Assembly (NCBI GenBank): GCA_026706425.1
Contig: JAPOYW010000108.1
Location: forward strand, 1 to 8,337
Source: Gammaproteobacteria bacterium
GTDB lineage: Bacteria; Pseudomonadota; Gammaproteobacteria; Pseudomonadales; Azotimanducaceae
DNA: 8,337 nt
Direction: 5' to 3'
The position numbers and the translations under genes are program-made. This document shows positions 1 through 6,405 of the stretch, in pieces (position 1 is the first letter of the stretch; each line of letters begins with the position of its first letter). The notes beneath the pieces were generated by a model. That model was not told the DNA's origin and searched no databases. It saw nothing but the letters and a program-made list of their open reading frames with translations.

Positions 1-20
1 GAAAACCGACCGTGTTCCAT
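1..20 (-). CDS. Start of a truncated gene, probably ExbD
   Basis: Only the first six codons are present: an ATG at 20-18 followed by codons for E-H-G-R-F, running off the left edge. A strong ribosome binding site, GGGAGGAG, lies three bases before the ATG, and the gene begins nine bases after the stop of the small ExbB gene on the same strand, so it is very likely a translated member of the same operon. In known TonB2-type clusters the small ExbB gene is followed by exbD, then tonB. ExbD is a single-pass inner-membrane protein with a periplasmic domain that completes the proton channel. The identity is inferred from position only; six residues carry no family signal. Confidence 0.5.
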
Positions 21-29
21 GTCTCCTCC

Positions 30-548
30 CTAGTGGTCCATCGTCAATCGATCTTGGACATGCTCCGTTTCATAGTGGATCTTACGGCGCAGGAACGTCG
101 TGCCGAAGATCCCCGAGAGCGATGCGATCATGCCGCACATCGTTGGAATCGTCGCCTGGGACACGCCGGCCGCCATCGAGCGGGCGTTGCCCCCTTGCGT
201 CGCCATGGCGTCGAACACCGCGATCATGCCCGTCACCGTGCCCAGCAGTCCGAGCAGCGGACACAGCGCCACGCAGGTCAGGATGATCGGAAAGCTCCCG
301 TCGATGCGCTCCCGGGCCTGCGAGACCAGGGCTTCGCGGATGACGTGCGCCGCCCATGAGCGGCGCTCCGCCCGGGACTCCCACTGCTCGGTCACGTCGT
401 GGACCATACGGCGGTGCTCGGAACGGAAGTACCAGATCCGTTCGAAGATCAACGTCCACATCAGGAACGTGGTCAGCGCGATGAGGTAGAGAACGTTCCC
501 GCCCTGGGCGAAGAACGCCGACAAGGAGATGTACGCATCGTAGAACAT
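30..548 (-). CDS. exbB: ExbB-type MotA/TolQ/ExbB proton channel protein (small)
   Basis: A 172-residue inner-membrane protein of the MotA/TolQ/ExbB family, the usual size of the short ExbB2-like members of TonB2 systems. ExbB with ExbD forms a proton channel that energises TonB. Three membrane segments are visible: about residues 18-36, 87-112 and 126-151, with a charged cytoplasmic loop (about 40-85) rich in Arg and Glu. The second segment contains the family signature LLGLLGTVTGMI (98-109), and the third has the small-residue and Thr-rich face AAGVSQATIPT (126-136). There is no cleavable signal peptide. The ATG at 548 is seven bases after the stop of the large ExbB-like gene and has only a weak upstream purine stretch, which suggests translational coupling. 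Family assignment is firm. TolQ is less likely because the neighbours are DUF3450 and a large ExbB-like protein rather than tolR-tolA. Confidence 0.92.
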   Translation of the reverse strand: MFYDAYISLSAFFAQGGNVLYLIALTTFLMWTLIFERIWYFRSEHRRMVHDVTEQWESRAERRSWAAHVIREALVSQARERIDGSFPIILTCVALCPLLGLLGTVTGMIAVFDAMATQGGNARSMAAGVSQATIPTMCGMIASLSGIFGTTFLRRKIHYETEHVQDRLTMDH

Positions 549-555
549 CGCCGCG

Positions 556-2043
556 TTATTCCGTCTCGGCTACCGGATCGCCCGAGTCCTCGGCGTGCTG
601 GGCCACGATACCCGCCGACTGTTCGTCCAGGATGTGGATGATCGACCGGCTGCGCTGATTCACGATGGCGTGCAGCAACGTCGTGGGAATCGCCACGCAT
701 AGACCGAGCACGGTGGTCATCAATGCCGTCGAGATCCCGCTGGCCATCGTCTTGGGATCGCCGGCGCCGAACAGCGTGATCGACTGGAAGGTCTCGATCA
801 TCCCGATCACCGTGCCGAGCAATCCCATGAGGGGCGCGACGATGGAAATCACCTGGATGATGGCGATGTTCCTCGTCAATGCAGGCATCTCGGCAAGGAT
901 TCCCTCGCCGAGTTTGAGTTCCAACGTCTCGGTGTCGACATCACGGTTGTCGTCGTAGACCTTGATGACCCGACCGAGCGGGTTGTCTTCGCTGGGCGCC
1001 TCCGGCTGGTTGCGCTGCTGGTTGACCTTGCGGCCGACGATGGTCAGCGTGATGAGCCGCTCGATCGCCAACAGGACGCCGATGATGCCCACCAGAATGA
1101 TGATCGATCCGGGATAGTCGCCCTGACCGTCGCAGAATGGCAGGTAGCAGTGCCCGTCCGCGATGCCGCCGAACGGCGTGCCGACCATTTCGCCCAAGGT
1201 CGCCTTCTGGATCAGCAACCGCGTCAGGCTGCCGCGGGTCGGGTCGACGGCGAACGACACCAAGTCCCCGGGATCGGCCCCGAAGAGAGCATCCGCCGTA
1301 TTCCTGAACTGCGCCTCCGGCTGCCGTCCGAGTTCGACCAGCCGGTCCAGATCCCAGTCGTAGTTGACGTAGCCGGTTTCGTCGATGACGCCGAAAGATC
1401 CGACGCGCAGGACCTCGGTGTCTTCCCGGCTGCCGTCGAGCCGGTCCACGGGGGCTGTGAAACGGGTGACCTTCCCGGACTGCACCGCTTCGAACAGCAG
1501 CGCCTCCCACAACTCCTCCATCTCGTCGATGGTCGCAAGCTGGGTGGCCTTGCCCATTCTCTGGGCGAAATCGGCGAGCCAGTCGCTGCGGTTCGGGTAC
1601 TGGGCGCTGATGATGGACTCTTCGAAACGGCTGCGCGTATCCCCGGCCACCTGCTGGAGCACCCCGAACAGCTCGCGCAGCTTGCCGAGCCGTTGGTTGT
1701 ACTGATCCTGGAGCGTGGCGATGCGGTTCTCGTTTTCGTCGAACTGCGCCTGAAGCTGGTCCCCGCGGCGCTCCAGGCGGCGTCTCTCCGCCCGCGCGTC
1801 GTCGAGCATCTTCTGCTGGCGGTCGCGTTGTTCCCGGAATTGCTGCTCACGCCTTACGTTCTCGGCGTTTTCGACGACCCGGCGATCCTGAACATTCTGG
1901 AGCAGCTGATCGAGGGAGTTCGCTTCGACGACCTCGAGTTCGCCGCCGATGATCTCGCCTTCCTCCTGGGCGTAGGCCGATGCGCCCGCCCACGCGAAGA
2001 CGAAGGGAAGGACGAGTCGCAATGTCCTGCTGAGGTGTCCCAT
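556..2043 (-). CDS. TtpC-like large ExbB-family protein with secreted coiled-coil N-terminus
   Basis: A 495-residue protein with two parts. Residues 1-25 look like a signal peptide (hydrophobic core RLVLPFVFAWAGA, cleavage after AYA). A predicted coiled coil rich in Glu, Gln and Arg follows (about 45-130), then a soluble, presumably periplasmic, domain to about 305. The C-terminal part is an ExbB-type channel: membrane segments at about 312-330, 393-418 and 433-458, with signature APLMGLLGTVIGMI (403-416) and AsgISTALMTTVLGL (434-448). This architecture matches TtpC of Vibrio, a component needed by the TonB2 system together with ExbB2, ExbD2 and TonB2 (known for that family; inferred here). 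The periplasmic part probably contacts ExbD, TonB or the DUF3450 protein. The ATG at 2043 is three bases after the DUF3450 stop, preceded by GGAGGG. Two cysteines (299 and 304) sit just before the first channel helix. Confidence 0.9.
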   Translation of the reverse strand: MGHLSRTLRLVLPFVFAWAGASAYAQEEGEIIGGELEVVEANSLDQLLQNVQDRRVVENAENVRREQQFREQRDRQQKMLDDARAERRRLERRGDQLQAQFDENENRIATLQDQYNQRLGKLRELFGVLQQVAGDTRSRFEESIISAQYPNRSDWLADFAQRMGKATQLATIDEMEELWEALLFEAVQSGKVTRFTAPVDRLDGSREDTEVLRVGSFGVIDETGYVNYDWDLDRLVELGRQPEAQFRNTADALFGADPGDLVSFAVDPTRGSLTRLLIQKATLGEMVGTPFGGIADGHCYLPFCDGQGDYPGSIIILVGIIGVLLAIERLITLTIVGRKVNQQRNQPEAPSEDNPLGRVIKVYDDNRDVDTETLELKLGEGILAEMPALTRNIAIIQVISIVAPLMGLLGTVIGMIETFQSITLFGAGDPKTMASGISTALMTTVLGLCVAIPTTLLHAIVNQRSRSIIHILDEQSAGIVAQHAEDSGDPVAETE

Positions 2044-2046
2044 GTC

Positions 2047-2826
2047 CTAACCCTCCACCAGAATCGGTACCGGCAGGAGATTCTGTCCCGCCTGCTTCTT
2101 GGCCATGCGCAACCCGGTGCGCACGGCCGCCTGGAAACTGTCGTCGAGTTCCTCCCAACGACGTTCCTGTTTGTTGTAGAACCCGGTCTCCTCGCCGTCG
2201 GTGGTCTGGTACATCAAACCCACGCGTCCCACCTGCAAGACCTCGACGACCCGATGGGTGCCGCCCACTTCGATCTCGTCCGTGTACGCGCTCATGGACC
2301 GTCCGAAGTCGTTCTCGATCTGGTAGGCATTGAGGACTGCGGCGAACTGTTCCGACACCGCGACGTCCGGGTTGTCCAGGACATCGCGAAGGTTCTCGAG
2401 GCGGTCCAACCGCTCCGTCATGAAGAACGGCATGTCGTTGTCGATCAACTGCTCGAGGCCGATCACCATGCGATCCATCAGCGGCACGACATCGCGCTGG
2501 ATCTCCGAGACCTTGCCCATGTTCTCGGTGATCTCGGAAATCTGGGCTTCCTGCCTAGCCACCTGGCGTTCCAATTGGCGGTTGTAGATCCGAAGATTTT
2601 CGATTTCCGCCAGGACGATCTTGTAGTCCTGGTACAGATCCCGGGTCTCCGAGGTCAGGTCGTCGACCTTCGCCTGGGACTCCTTCGCCTGCTGGTTGAT
2701 CCGGTCGGCAGCGGCATAGATGTCCGCCAGCGTGGTCGCCCCCGCACCCGTGGCCAGCAACACGAGCACGGCCGCCAGAACGGCTGTCCCAAGACCCGGT
2801 CGCCCCTTCAATGAGCAGTTTTTCAT
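2047..2826 (-). CDS. DUF3450 family periplasmic coiled-coil protein
   Basis: A 259-residue secreted protein of the DUF3450 family, commonly found first in operons with two ExbB-type genes, exbD, tonB and a TPR protein. Residues 1-30 are a signal peptide (basic start, then VLAAVLVLLATG, cleavage after AGA). A long coiled coil rich in Gln, Glu and Arg follows (about 40-110). The C-terminal part has recognisable family features: MPFFMTERLDRLENLR (132-147), YQIENDFGRSMSAY (168-181), LQVGRVGLMYQTTDG (197-211) and a basic amphipathic stretch ending in KKQAGQNLLPVPI (243-255). The molecular role is not established; a periplasmic accessory role for TonB energy transduction is inferred from context. 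A TTG three bases upstream could also be read as a start, but the ATG at 2826 has the better-spaced AAGGG site (four bases away), so I use it. This is the first gene of the operon. Confidence 0.88.
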   Translation of the reverse strand: MKNCSLKGRPGLGTAVLAAVLVLLATGAGATTLADIYAAADRINQQAKESQAKVDDLTSETRDLYQDYKIVLAEIENLRIYNRQLERQVARQEAQISEITENMGKVSEIQRDVVPLMDRMVIGLEQLIDNDMPFFMTERLDRLENLRDVLDNPDVAVSEQFAAVLNAYQIENDFGRSMSAYTDEIEVGGTHRVVEVLQVGRVGLMYQTTDGEETGFYNKQERRWEELDDSFQAAVRTGLRMAKKQAGQNLLPVPILVEG

Positions 2827-3291
2827 CAAACCCTTCCCTAAGTGCTCGAAGTGCCCTTACGACCCTTCTTGATTAACCTAGCCGAGACCCCACGGATCCC
2901 GAAAACACGGTCCGAAAACGAACCAAAGCGCGGCGGTTGAGTGAGGTGCTTTCCATTCCGACTCCTTCGCGGACTGCCCGCTGCACGATTGCTCTTAATG
3001 TATACCGTTTCAGCGACCCGCGAGGTGAGCCGTCCCGATGCCCGGTCGCATTGGCGAATCCACGCGACGCGGGCTGAACGGGTACACCCCACCCCTCATT
3101 CAGTGGCCGAAGCATCAACAAACGACTTCCATATGTCAACACGGGATGTGGCCGTCCAAAGAGCCTTCAGCCGGGAGCGCGAGGGGCGCCTGCCCCTCGC
3201 AAACAGAGAGCCCTCGGCCGGGAAGCGCGAGGGGCCTGCCCTCGCAGCCAGAGAGCCCCGCCGCAGCATCGCCCGGGTTCCGACGGAGACC
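2827..3291. other. Intergenic region upstream of the DUF3450/ExbB operon
   Basis: About 465 bases between the stop of the hydrolase gene and the first gene of the ExbB operon, both on the minus strand. It should hold the operon promoter, but I could not identify a convincing -35/-10 pair. On the minus strand an AT-rich patch, TATACATTAA (3003-2994), is the best -10-like sequence and has no good -35 partner. I see no Fur-box-like sequence. The part nearest the hydrolase holds tandem hairpin repeats, listed separately. Two short minus-strand reading frames of 84-89 codons cross the region but have Arg/Ser-rich, random-looking composition and no family features, so I regard the stretch as non-coding. 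A short direct repeat, CCGAAAAC, occurs at 2899-2906 and 2912-2919. Confidence 0.6.
3160..3255. repeat. Tandem imperfect repeat (about 45-47 bases), each unit carrying a GC-rich hairpin
   Basis: Two full imperfect copies and the beginning of a third lie head to tail. Each begins with AGAGCC (at about 3160, 3207 and 3252), giving periods of 47 and 45 bases. The first two copies continue with a CCGGGA(A)GCGCGAGGGG stretch and a hairpin. Copy 1 hairpin: GCGAGGGG (3179-3186) pairs perfectly with CCCCTCGC (3193-3200) around a six-base loop. Copy 2 hairpin: GCGAGGG (3227-3233) pairs with CCCTCGC (3239-3245) around a five-base loop. The copies differ mainly by small indels inside the hairpin and symmetrical loss of one G and one C, so pairing is kept. 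The array lies 37 bases past the hydrolase stop. It resembles REP-like intergenic palindromes that stabilise or end transcripts; no T-run follows, so a classical intrinsic terminator is not supported. Confidence 0.75.
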
Positions 3292-3960
3292 TCAACCCAC
3301 ATGCTCCCGGAACAGTCTCAACGTCCGGCGCCGGGCAGTGTCTGCCGACGGGGCGTGGTAGCTCTCCCGGTGGTCGCAGTTGAAGCCGTGGTCGGCCGGG
3401 TAGACGTGCACCGGGGTGTTCGGCAGCGCCTCGCGGATCCGCTGCACATCCGACAGCGGGATGTGGGCGTCGAGTTCGCCGAAATGCATGACCAAGGGGC
3501 AGGTCGGCGTCTGCGCCAGTTCGGTCGCGATGCCGCCGCCGTAGTAGGCCGAGGCGCATGCGATGCCCTCGAGGTGGCAGGCGGCGAGCCATGTCATCAA
3601 TCCGCCATAGCAGTATCCCACGACACCGACCTGGCCGTACTTTCCGGCTTCCTCCACGGCGGCCTGGAGGTCGCGCAACGCGTCGTCCCGCGACAGCCCC
3701 GCGAAGGCAAGCTCCCTGCCGCGACTCATTCCCGCCTGGTCGTAGCCCAGTTCGACGTCCCGCTCGACCCGGTCGAACAGCGCCGGCGCGAGCGCCGCAT
3801 AGCCTGCCGAGGCGAAGCTGTCCGCGACCTCCCGGATGTGGGCGTTGACGCCGAAGATCTCCTGGACTACGACAACGCCTCCGCGTGGCTCGTCCCCTGA
3901 CACGGCCTCGTAGAGTCCGAAGGTATGGCCGTCGGCCGCGCGTAGCTGTCTCTGCCCCAT
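3292..3960 (-). CDS. Dienelactone hydrolase family protein
   Basis: A 222-residue alpha/beta-hydrolase of the dienelactone hydrolase family, close to the usual length of about 230-240. The catalytic set is visible: nucleophile Cys117 in GYCYGG (115-120), Asp164 in GELDAHIP (161-168) and His191 in ADHGFNCD (189-196). Glu34 in VVVVQEIFGVN (29-39) is the family's conserved glutamate. The family hydrolyses dienelactone in chlorocatechol breakdown, but many members outside such clusters act on other lactones or esters. No aromatic-degradation genes are nearby, so the substrate is unknown. There is no signal peptide; it is probably cytoplasmic. The ATG at 3960 is preceded by AGGGGG, five bases away, which supports this start. 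It is transcribed away from phoB across a 172-base shared upstream region and is followed by the hairpin repeats. Confidence 0.92.
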   Translation of the reverse strand: MGQRQLRAADGHTFGLYEAVSGDEPRGGVVVVQEIFGVNAHIREVADSFASAGYAALAPALFDRVERDVELGYDQAGMSRGRELAFAGLSRDDALRDLQAAVEEAGKYGQVGVVGYCYGGLMTWLAACHLEGIACASAYYGGGIATELAQTPTCPLVMHFGELDAHIPLSDVQRIREALPNTPVHVYPADHGFNCDHRESYHAPSADTARRRTLRLFREHVG

Positions 3961-4014
3961 TGATTCCCCCTATCTTTCCGAAAGCATCGTCGACTCCTCG
4001 GACGGCGGCGACGA

Positions 4015-4035
4015 ACCCTGACCTGCAAGCAGGGT
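4015..4035. promoter_or_regulatory. Perfect dyad in the hydrolase-phoB intergenic region
   Basis: ACCCTG (4015-4020) and CAGGGT (4030-4035) form a perfect six-base inverted repeat with a nine-base spacer. Within it is a tighter dyad, CCTGC-AA-GCAGG (4022-4033). It sits 55-75 bases upstream of the hydrolase start and before the Pho-box-like site. It could be an operator for either divergent gene. This is a pattern observation; I do not recognise the regulator. Confidence 0.3.
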
Positions 4036-4059
4036 ACGAAGCGTAATCCGGCGGTGGCA

Positions 4060-4093
4060 TAATCATCAAATTGTCATATTGCGCCGATAGGTT
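4060..4093 (+). promoter_or_regulatory. Pho-box-like site and -10 element upstream of phoB
   Basis: TAATCATCAAATTGTCAT (4060-4077) is an 11-base tandem repeat (TAATCAT, then TTGTCAT) that matches the PhoB consensus CTGTCATAWAWCTGTCAY at 13 of 18 positions; the second half is the better one. Known PhoB-activated promoters have the Pho box replacing the -35 region, ten bases before the -10 hexamer. Exactly ten bases further on is TAGGTT (4088-4093), a weak -10-like hexamer with T, A and final T conserved, 39 bases before the phoB start. Autoregulation of phoB by PhoB under phosphate limitation is the likely meaning. Confidence 0.6.
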
Positions 4094-4132
4094 GGCCCTC
4101 GCCAACGCTTGAGGGAGATAGGTGCCGAGGGA

Positions 4133-4834
4133 ATGGCTTCCAACTGCGTGCTCCTCGTCGAAGACGAGACCGACATCCGGGAAATGCTCACCTTCTCGCT
4201 GGAACGAGGCGGTTTCAAGGTCGTTCCTGCCGAATCCGCCGAGGAGGCCCTGCAAATACTCGACGGCCCCCTTCCGAACGTCGTGATCATCGACTGGATG
4301 CTGCCCGGCATGAGCGGGATCGACCTGGCCCGCAAGCTACGCCGCGATCCGATCACCAGCGACCTGCCGTTGGTGATGCTCACTGCCCGCGGCGAGGAAT
4401 CCGACAAGCTCAAGAGCTTCGACGCGGGAATCGACGACTACGTCACCAAACCCTTCTCGCCCAAGGAGCTCATCGCCCGCATCAGGGCACTCCTGCGCCG
4501 GACCGGCACACCCGAGGACGGCGTGCTCACGGTGGGCCAGTTGACCCTCGACACCCGCGGCCACGAGGTGAGGGTCCATGGCGACCAGGTTCACGTTGGC
4601 CCCACCGAGTTTCGTCTGCTCGAACTGCTGATGCGCAACCCCAATCGCGCCTTCGACCGCACGCAGTTGCTCGATCGGGTGTGGGGACGGAACGTCTACG
4701 TCGAGGAACGAACCGTCGATGTCCACGTGCTGCGACTACGCAAGGCGCTAATGCCCTTCGGCATGGACAAGGCCGTCCAGACCGTCCGCGGGATCGGGTA
4801 CCGCCTGTCGCCGGTGCCCGCGCCTGTCGCCTGA
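4133..4834 (+). CDS. phoB: Phosphate regulon response regulator PhoB
   Basis: A 233-residue OmpR/PhoB-family response regulator (E. coli PhoB has 229). The receiver domain (about 5-120) has the acidic pocket E10-D11, phospho-acceptor Asp54 in IIDWMLPGMSG, Thr84 and Lys106 in KPFSP. The C-terminal winged-helix domain (about 131-228) has GPTEFRLLELLMRNPNRAFD and the PhoB-typical NVYVEERTVDVHVLRLRKAL and VQTVRGIGYR. These distinguish it from other OmpR-type regulators. It activates phosphate-acquisition genes when phosphorylated by PhoR. An in-frame TTG at 4109 would add eight residues. I prefer the ATG at 4133, because it gives MASNCVLLVEDE, aligned with the normal PhoB start, with AGG ten bases upstream. 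A Pho-box-like site lies 56 bases before it, and phoR follows. Confidence 0.96.
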   Translation: MASNCVLLVEDETDIREMLTFSLERGGFKVVPAESAEEALQILDGPLPNVVIIDWMLPGMSGIDLARKLRRDPITSDLPLVMLTARGEESDKLKSFDAGIDDYVTKPFSPKELIARIRALLRRTGTPEDGVLTVGQLTLDTRGHEVRVHGDQVHVGPTEFRLLELLMRNPNRAFDRTQLLDRVWGRNVYVEERTVDVHVLRLRKALMPFGMDKAVQTVRGIGYRLSPVPAPVA

Positions 4835-5011
4835 AGCCGCTCGCGGCCGGCGCCGAACGGTCGGCCGATCACTCGCGGCGCCTTCGCCTACCCGCCCCGT
4901 GGTTCGAACCCGACTGGCGTACACTCGAGGCGCAGTCGGCGTGACCGACACCGTCGAGGGTTTCGAACCTCGGTCGCGTCCGGGAACGTTCAGGACCTCG
5001 GAGAGCCGAAC
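4835..5011 (+). promoter_or_regulatory. Long phoB-phoR spacer with possible phoR promoter
   Basis: This 177-base gap is long for a phoB-phoR pair. It contains TACACT (4920-4925), a plausible -10 hexamer, but no good -35 match at 15-17 bases upstream. GAGGGTTTCGAACCTC (4956-4971) is a near-palindrome with one bulged base, between that hexamer and the phoR start. I see no Pho-box-like repeat and no open frame with coding character. A separate phoR promoter or post-transcriptional control is possible but not shown. Confidence 0.25.
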
Positions 5012-6370
5012 GTGACGTTCAGCCCCAGCGACCTCGTTCGTCCCGCCGCGTGTCTCGTCGGCGGCGGGGTCGTTGGACTGCTGTCGGGCAACCTCGGATG
5101 GGGCGTTGCCGCGGCGCTTGCCGTCTGGATCGCGTTCGGCGCCATCGAGTTCGTCTCCTTCCAACGCTGGTCCCGGGCCCCCCTGAGCCGACCCAGACAG
5201 TGGTCGTCCTCCTGGCGATCCGTGGCCGAACGCCTGACCTTCTCCCTGACCGGCGCAAGGGGGCGCGCCCGACGCCTCGTGGAGGAGTTGCGCTGGCTGC
5301 AACGAACCCTGGACACCATCCCGGATGGCTGGATCGTGCTGCAGCGCAGCGGCGTCATCGAACTCGCCAACCAGACGGCCAGCGACCTGCTCGGGTTTTC
5401 GCCCCGGGATCGCCGGCGCAACCTGACGTCGCTGGCCCGCGACCCCTCCATCGGCGCGTTGCTGGAGGACGAGGTCGAAGGCGGAATCGTCGAGATGGTA
5501 GCGCCCACGGACGAGTCGCGCCGACTCGAACTCCGCCACCTGCGCGTCGACGCGGACCGCTCCATCGTGCTCATCCGCGACGTCACCATACTCGACCGCC
5601 TGCTGACCATGCGCCAGGACTTCATCGCCAACGTTTCGCACGAACTGAGAACACCGTTGACCGTGGTCATCGGCTATCTCGAGACCCTCGAAGACGAGGA
5701 CATCGACCGCGACACGATGCGCGCCCTGCTGGAGAAACTGAACGCGCCGGCCCAGCGGATGAAAGCACTCGTCGACGACCTGCTGACCCTTACCCGGCTC
5801 GAGTCCTCGCCCTCACCCAAGGTGGACGACGTCGAACTGGTCGATGTCCCCGCCATGCTGACTTCCGTGGTCAACGAAGCGCGGCAACTGGCGAGCGACA
5901 AGCACCGCATCCTGCTCGACGCGCAACCCGGCGTGGTGGTTCGCGGCGTGCCGGCGGAACTGCACAGCGCATTCATGAACCTCGTCACCAACGCGATCCA
6001 GTACAGCCCGAACGGCGGCGACGTGTCGGTACGCTGGCATCGCTGCATGGCCGGCGCCCGCTTCGAGGTGGAGGATCACGGGCGCGGCATCCCGCGCGAA
6101 CTCATCTCGCGCCTCACCGAGAGGTTCTTCCGCGTCGACGTTGCCAACAGCCGCGCCCACGGCGGGACGGGGTTGGGGCTGGCAATCGTCAAACACATTC
6201 TGCGCCGCCACGACACCGAGCTGGGCGTCGAGAGCGACCTGGGCAGGGGAAGCCTGTTCTACTTCGACCTGCCGGCGGTCAACGAGACGCGGGCGGACGA
6301 CCTGCCGGTGCCGCCGGTTGAAGTTGCCAGCGTTTCCGCGACCACAAGCCAAACCGACCAGCGGCACTGA
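5012..6370 (+). CDS. phoR: Phosphate regulon sensor histidine kinase PhoR
   Basis: A 452-residue inner-membrane kinase (E. coli PhoR has 431) that autophosphorylates when phosphate is scarce and passes phosphate to PhoB; Pst/PhoU inhibit it when phosphate is plentiful. Two closely spaced membrane helices (about 8-26 and 28-50) leave almost no periplasmic loop, as is typical of PhoR, which does not bind phosphate directly. A basic linker and a PAS domain follow (about 95-195, starting LDTIPDGWIVL). The dimerisation domain has His210 in FIANVSHELRTPLT. The ATP-binding domain has the N box with Asn327 (NLVTNAIQYSPNGG), Asp355 in EDHGRGIP, and GGTGLGL (384-390). A roughly 30-residue, low-complexity tail follows the catalytic domain. 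The GTG start at 5012 is supported by GGAGAG, six bases upstream; the frame is open further upstream but has no ATG, GTG or TTG there. Confidence 0.95.
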   Translation: MTFSPSDLVRPAACLVGGGVVGLLSGNLGWGVAAALAVWIAFGAIEFVSFQRWSRAPLSRPRQWSSSWRSVAERLTFSLTGARGRARRLVEELRWLQRTLDTIPDGWIVLQRSGVIELANQTASDLLGFSPRDRRRNLTSLARDPSIGALLEDEVEGGIVEMVAPTDESRRLELRHLRVDADRSIVLIRDVTILDRLLTMRQDFIANVSHELRTPLTVVIGYLETLEDEDIDRDTMRALLEKLNAPAQRMKALVDDLLTLTRLESSPSPKVDDVELVDVPAMLTSVVNEARQLASDKHRILLDAQPGVVVRGVPAELHSAFMNLVTNAIQYSPNGGDVSVRWHRCMAGARFEVEDHGRGIPRELISRLTERFFRVDVANSRAHGGTGLGLAIVKHILRRHDTELGVESDLGRGSLFYFDLPAVNETRADDLPVPPVEVASVSATTSQTDQRH

Positions 6371-6405
6371 CATACAATACGCGCCACCGCCCGGCGGAGG
6401 TTTCC
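6371..6405 (+). promoter_or_regulatory. Possible folD promoter -10 element and ribosome binding site
   Basis: In the 35-base gap between phoR and folD, TACAAT (6373-6378) is a good -10-like hexamer 28 bases before the folD start. The region 17 bases upstream (inside the end of phoR) has no recognisable -35, so folD-lpxH could have its own promoter or be read through from phoR. GGAGG (6396-6400), five bases before the GTG, is a strong ribosome binding site and fixes the folD start. Confidence 0.35.

Noticed and set aside
1150..2814. 554-codon open frame on the plus strand, antisense to the large ExbB and DUF3450 genes
   Set aside because: It mirrors two well-supported genes in GC-rich DNA. 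Its translation is rich in Leu, Asp, Val and His with no domain features, and it runs across the boundary of both genes, as shadow frames do.
2838..3142. Two overlapping small minus-strand frames (84 and 89 codons) upstream of the DUF3450 gene
   Set aside because: Random-looking, Arg/Ser-rich composition with no clear ribosome binding site and no recognisable motif; more likely the untranslated leader or promoter region.
3160..3255. CRISPR-like repeats
   Set aside because: Only two full units, the repeats are imperfect and there are no unique spacers between them; they are contiguous tandem palindromic units.
2941..3900. 319-codon open frame on the plus strand over the hairpin repeats and the hydrolase gene
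   Set aside because: Antisense to a gene with a complete catalytic triad and a good ribosome binding site. The Arg-rich translation shows no family motif.
3167..4255. 362-codon minus-strand frame spanning the hydrolase, the divergent region and the start of phoB
   Set aside because: It overlaps real genes in other frames on both strands, and its middle is low-complexity Arg/Gly/Pro sequence typical of a shifted frame.
4900..4911. GGTTCGAACC, resembling a tRNA T-loop
   Set aside because: No acceptor, D or anticodon arms can be built around it on either strand; it is just a short palindrome in the phoB-phoR spacer.
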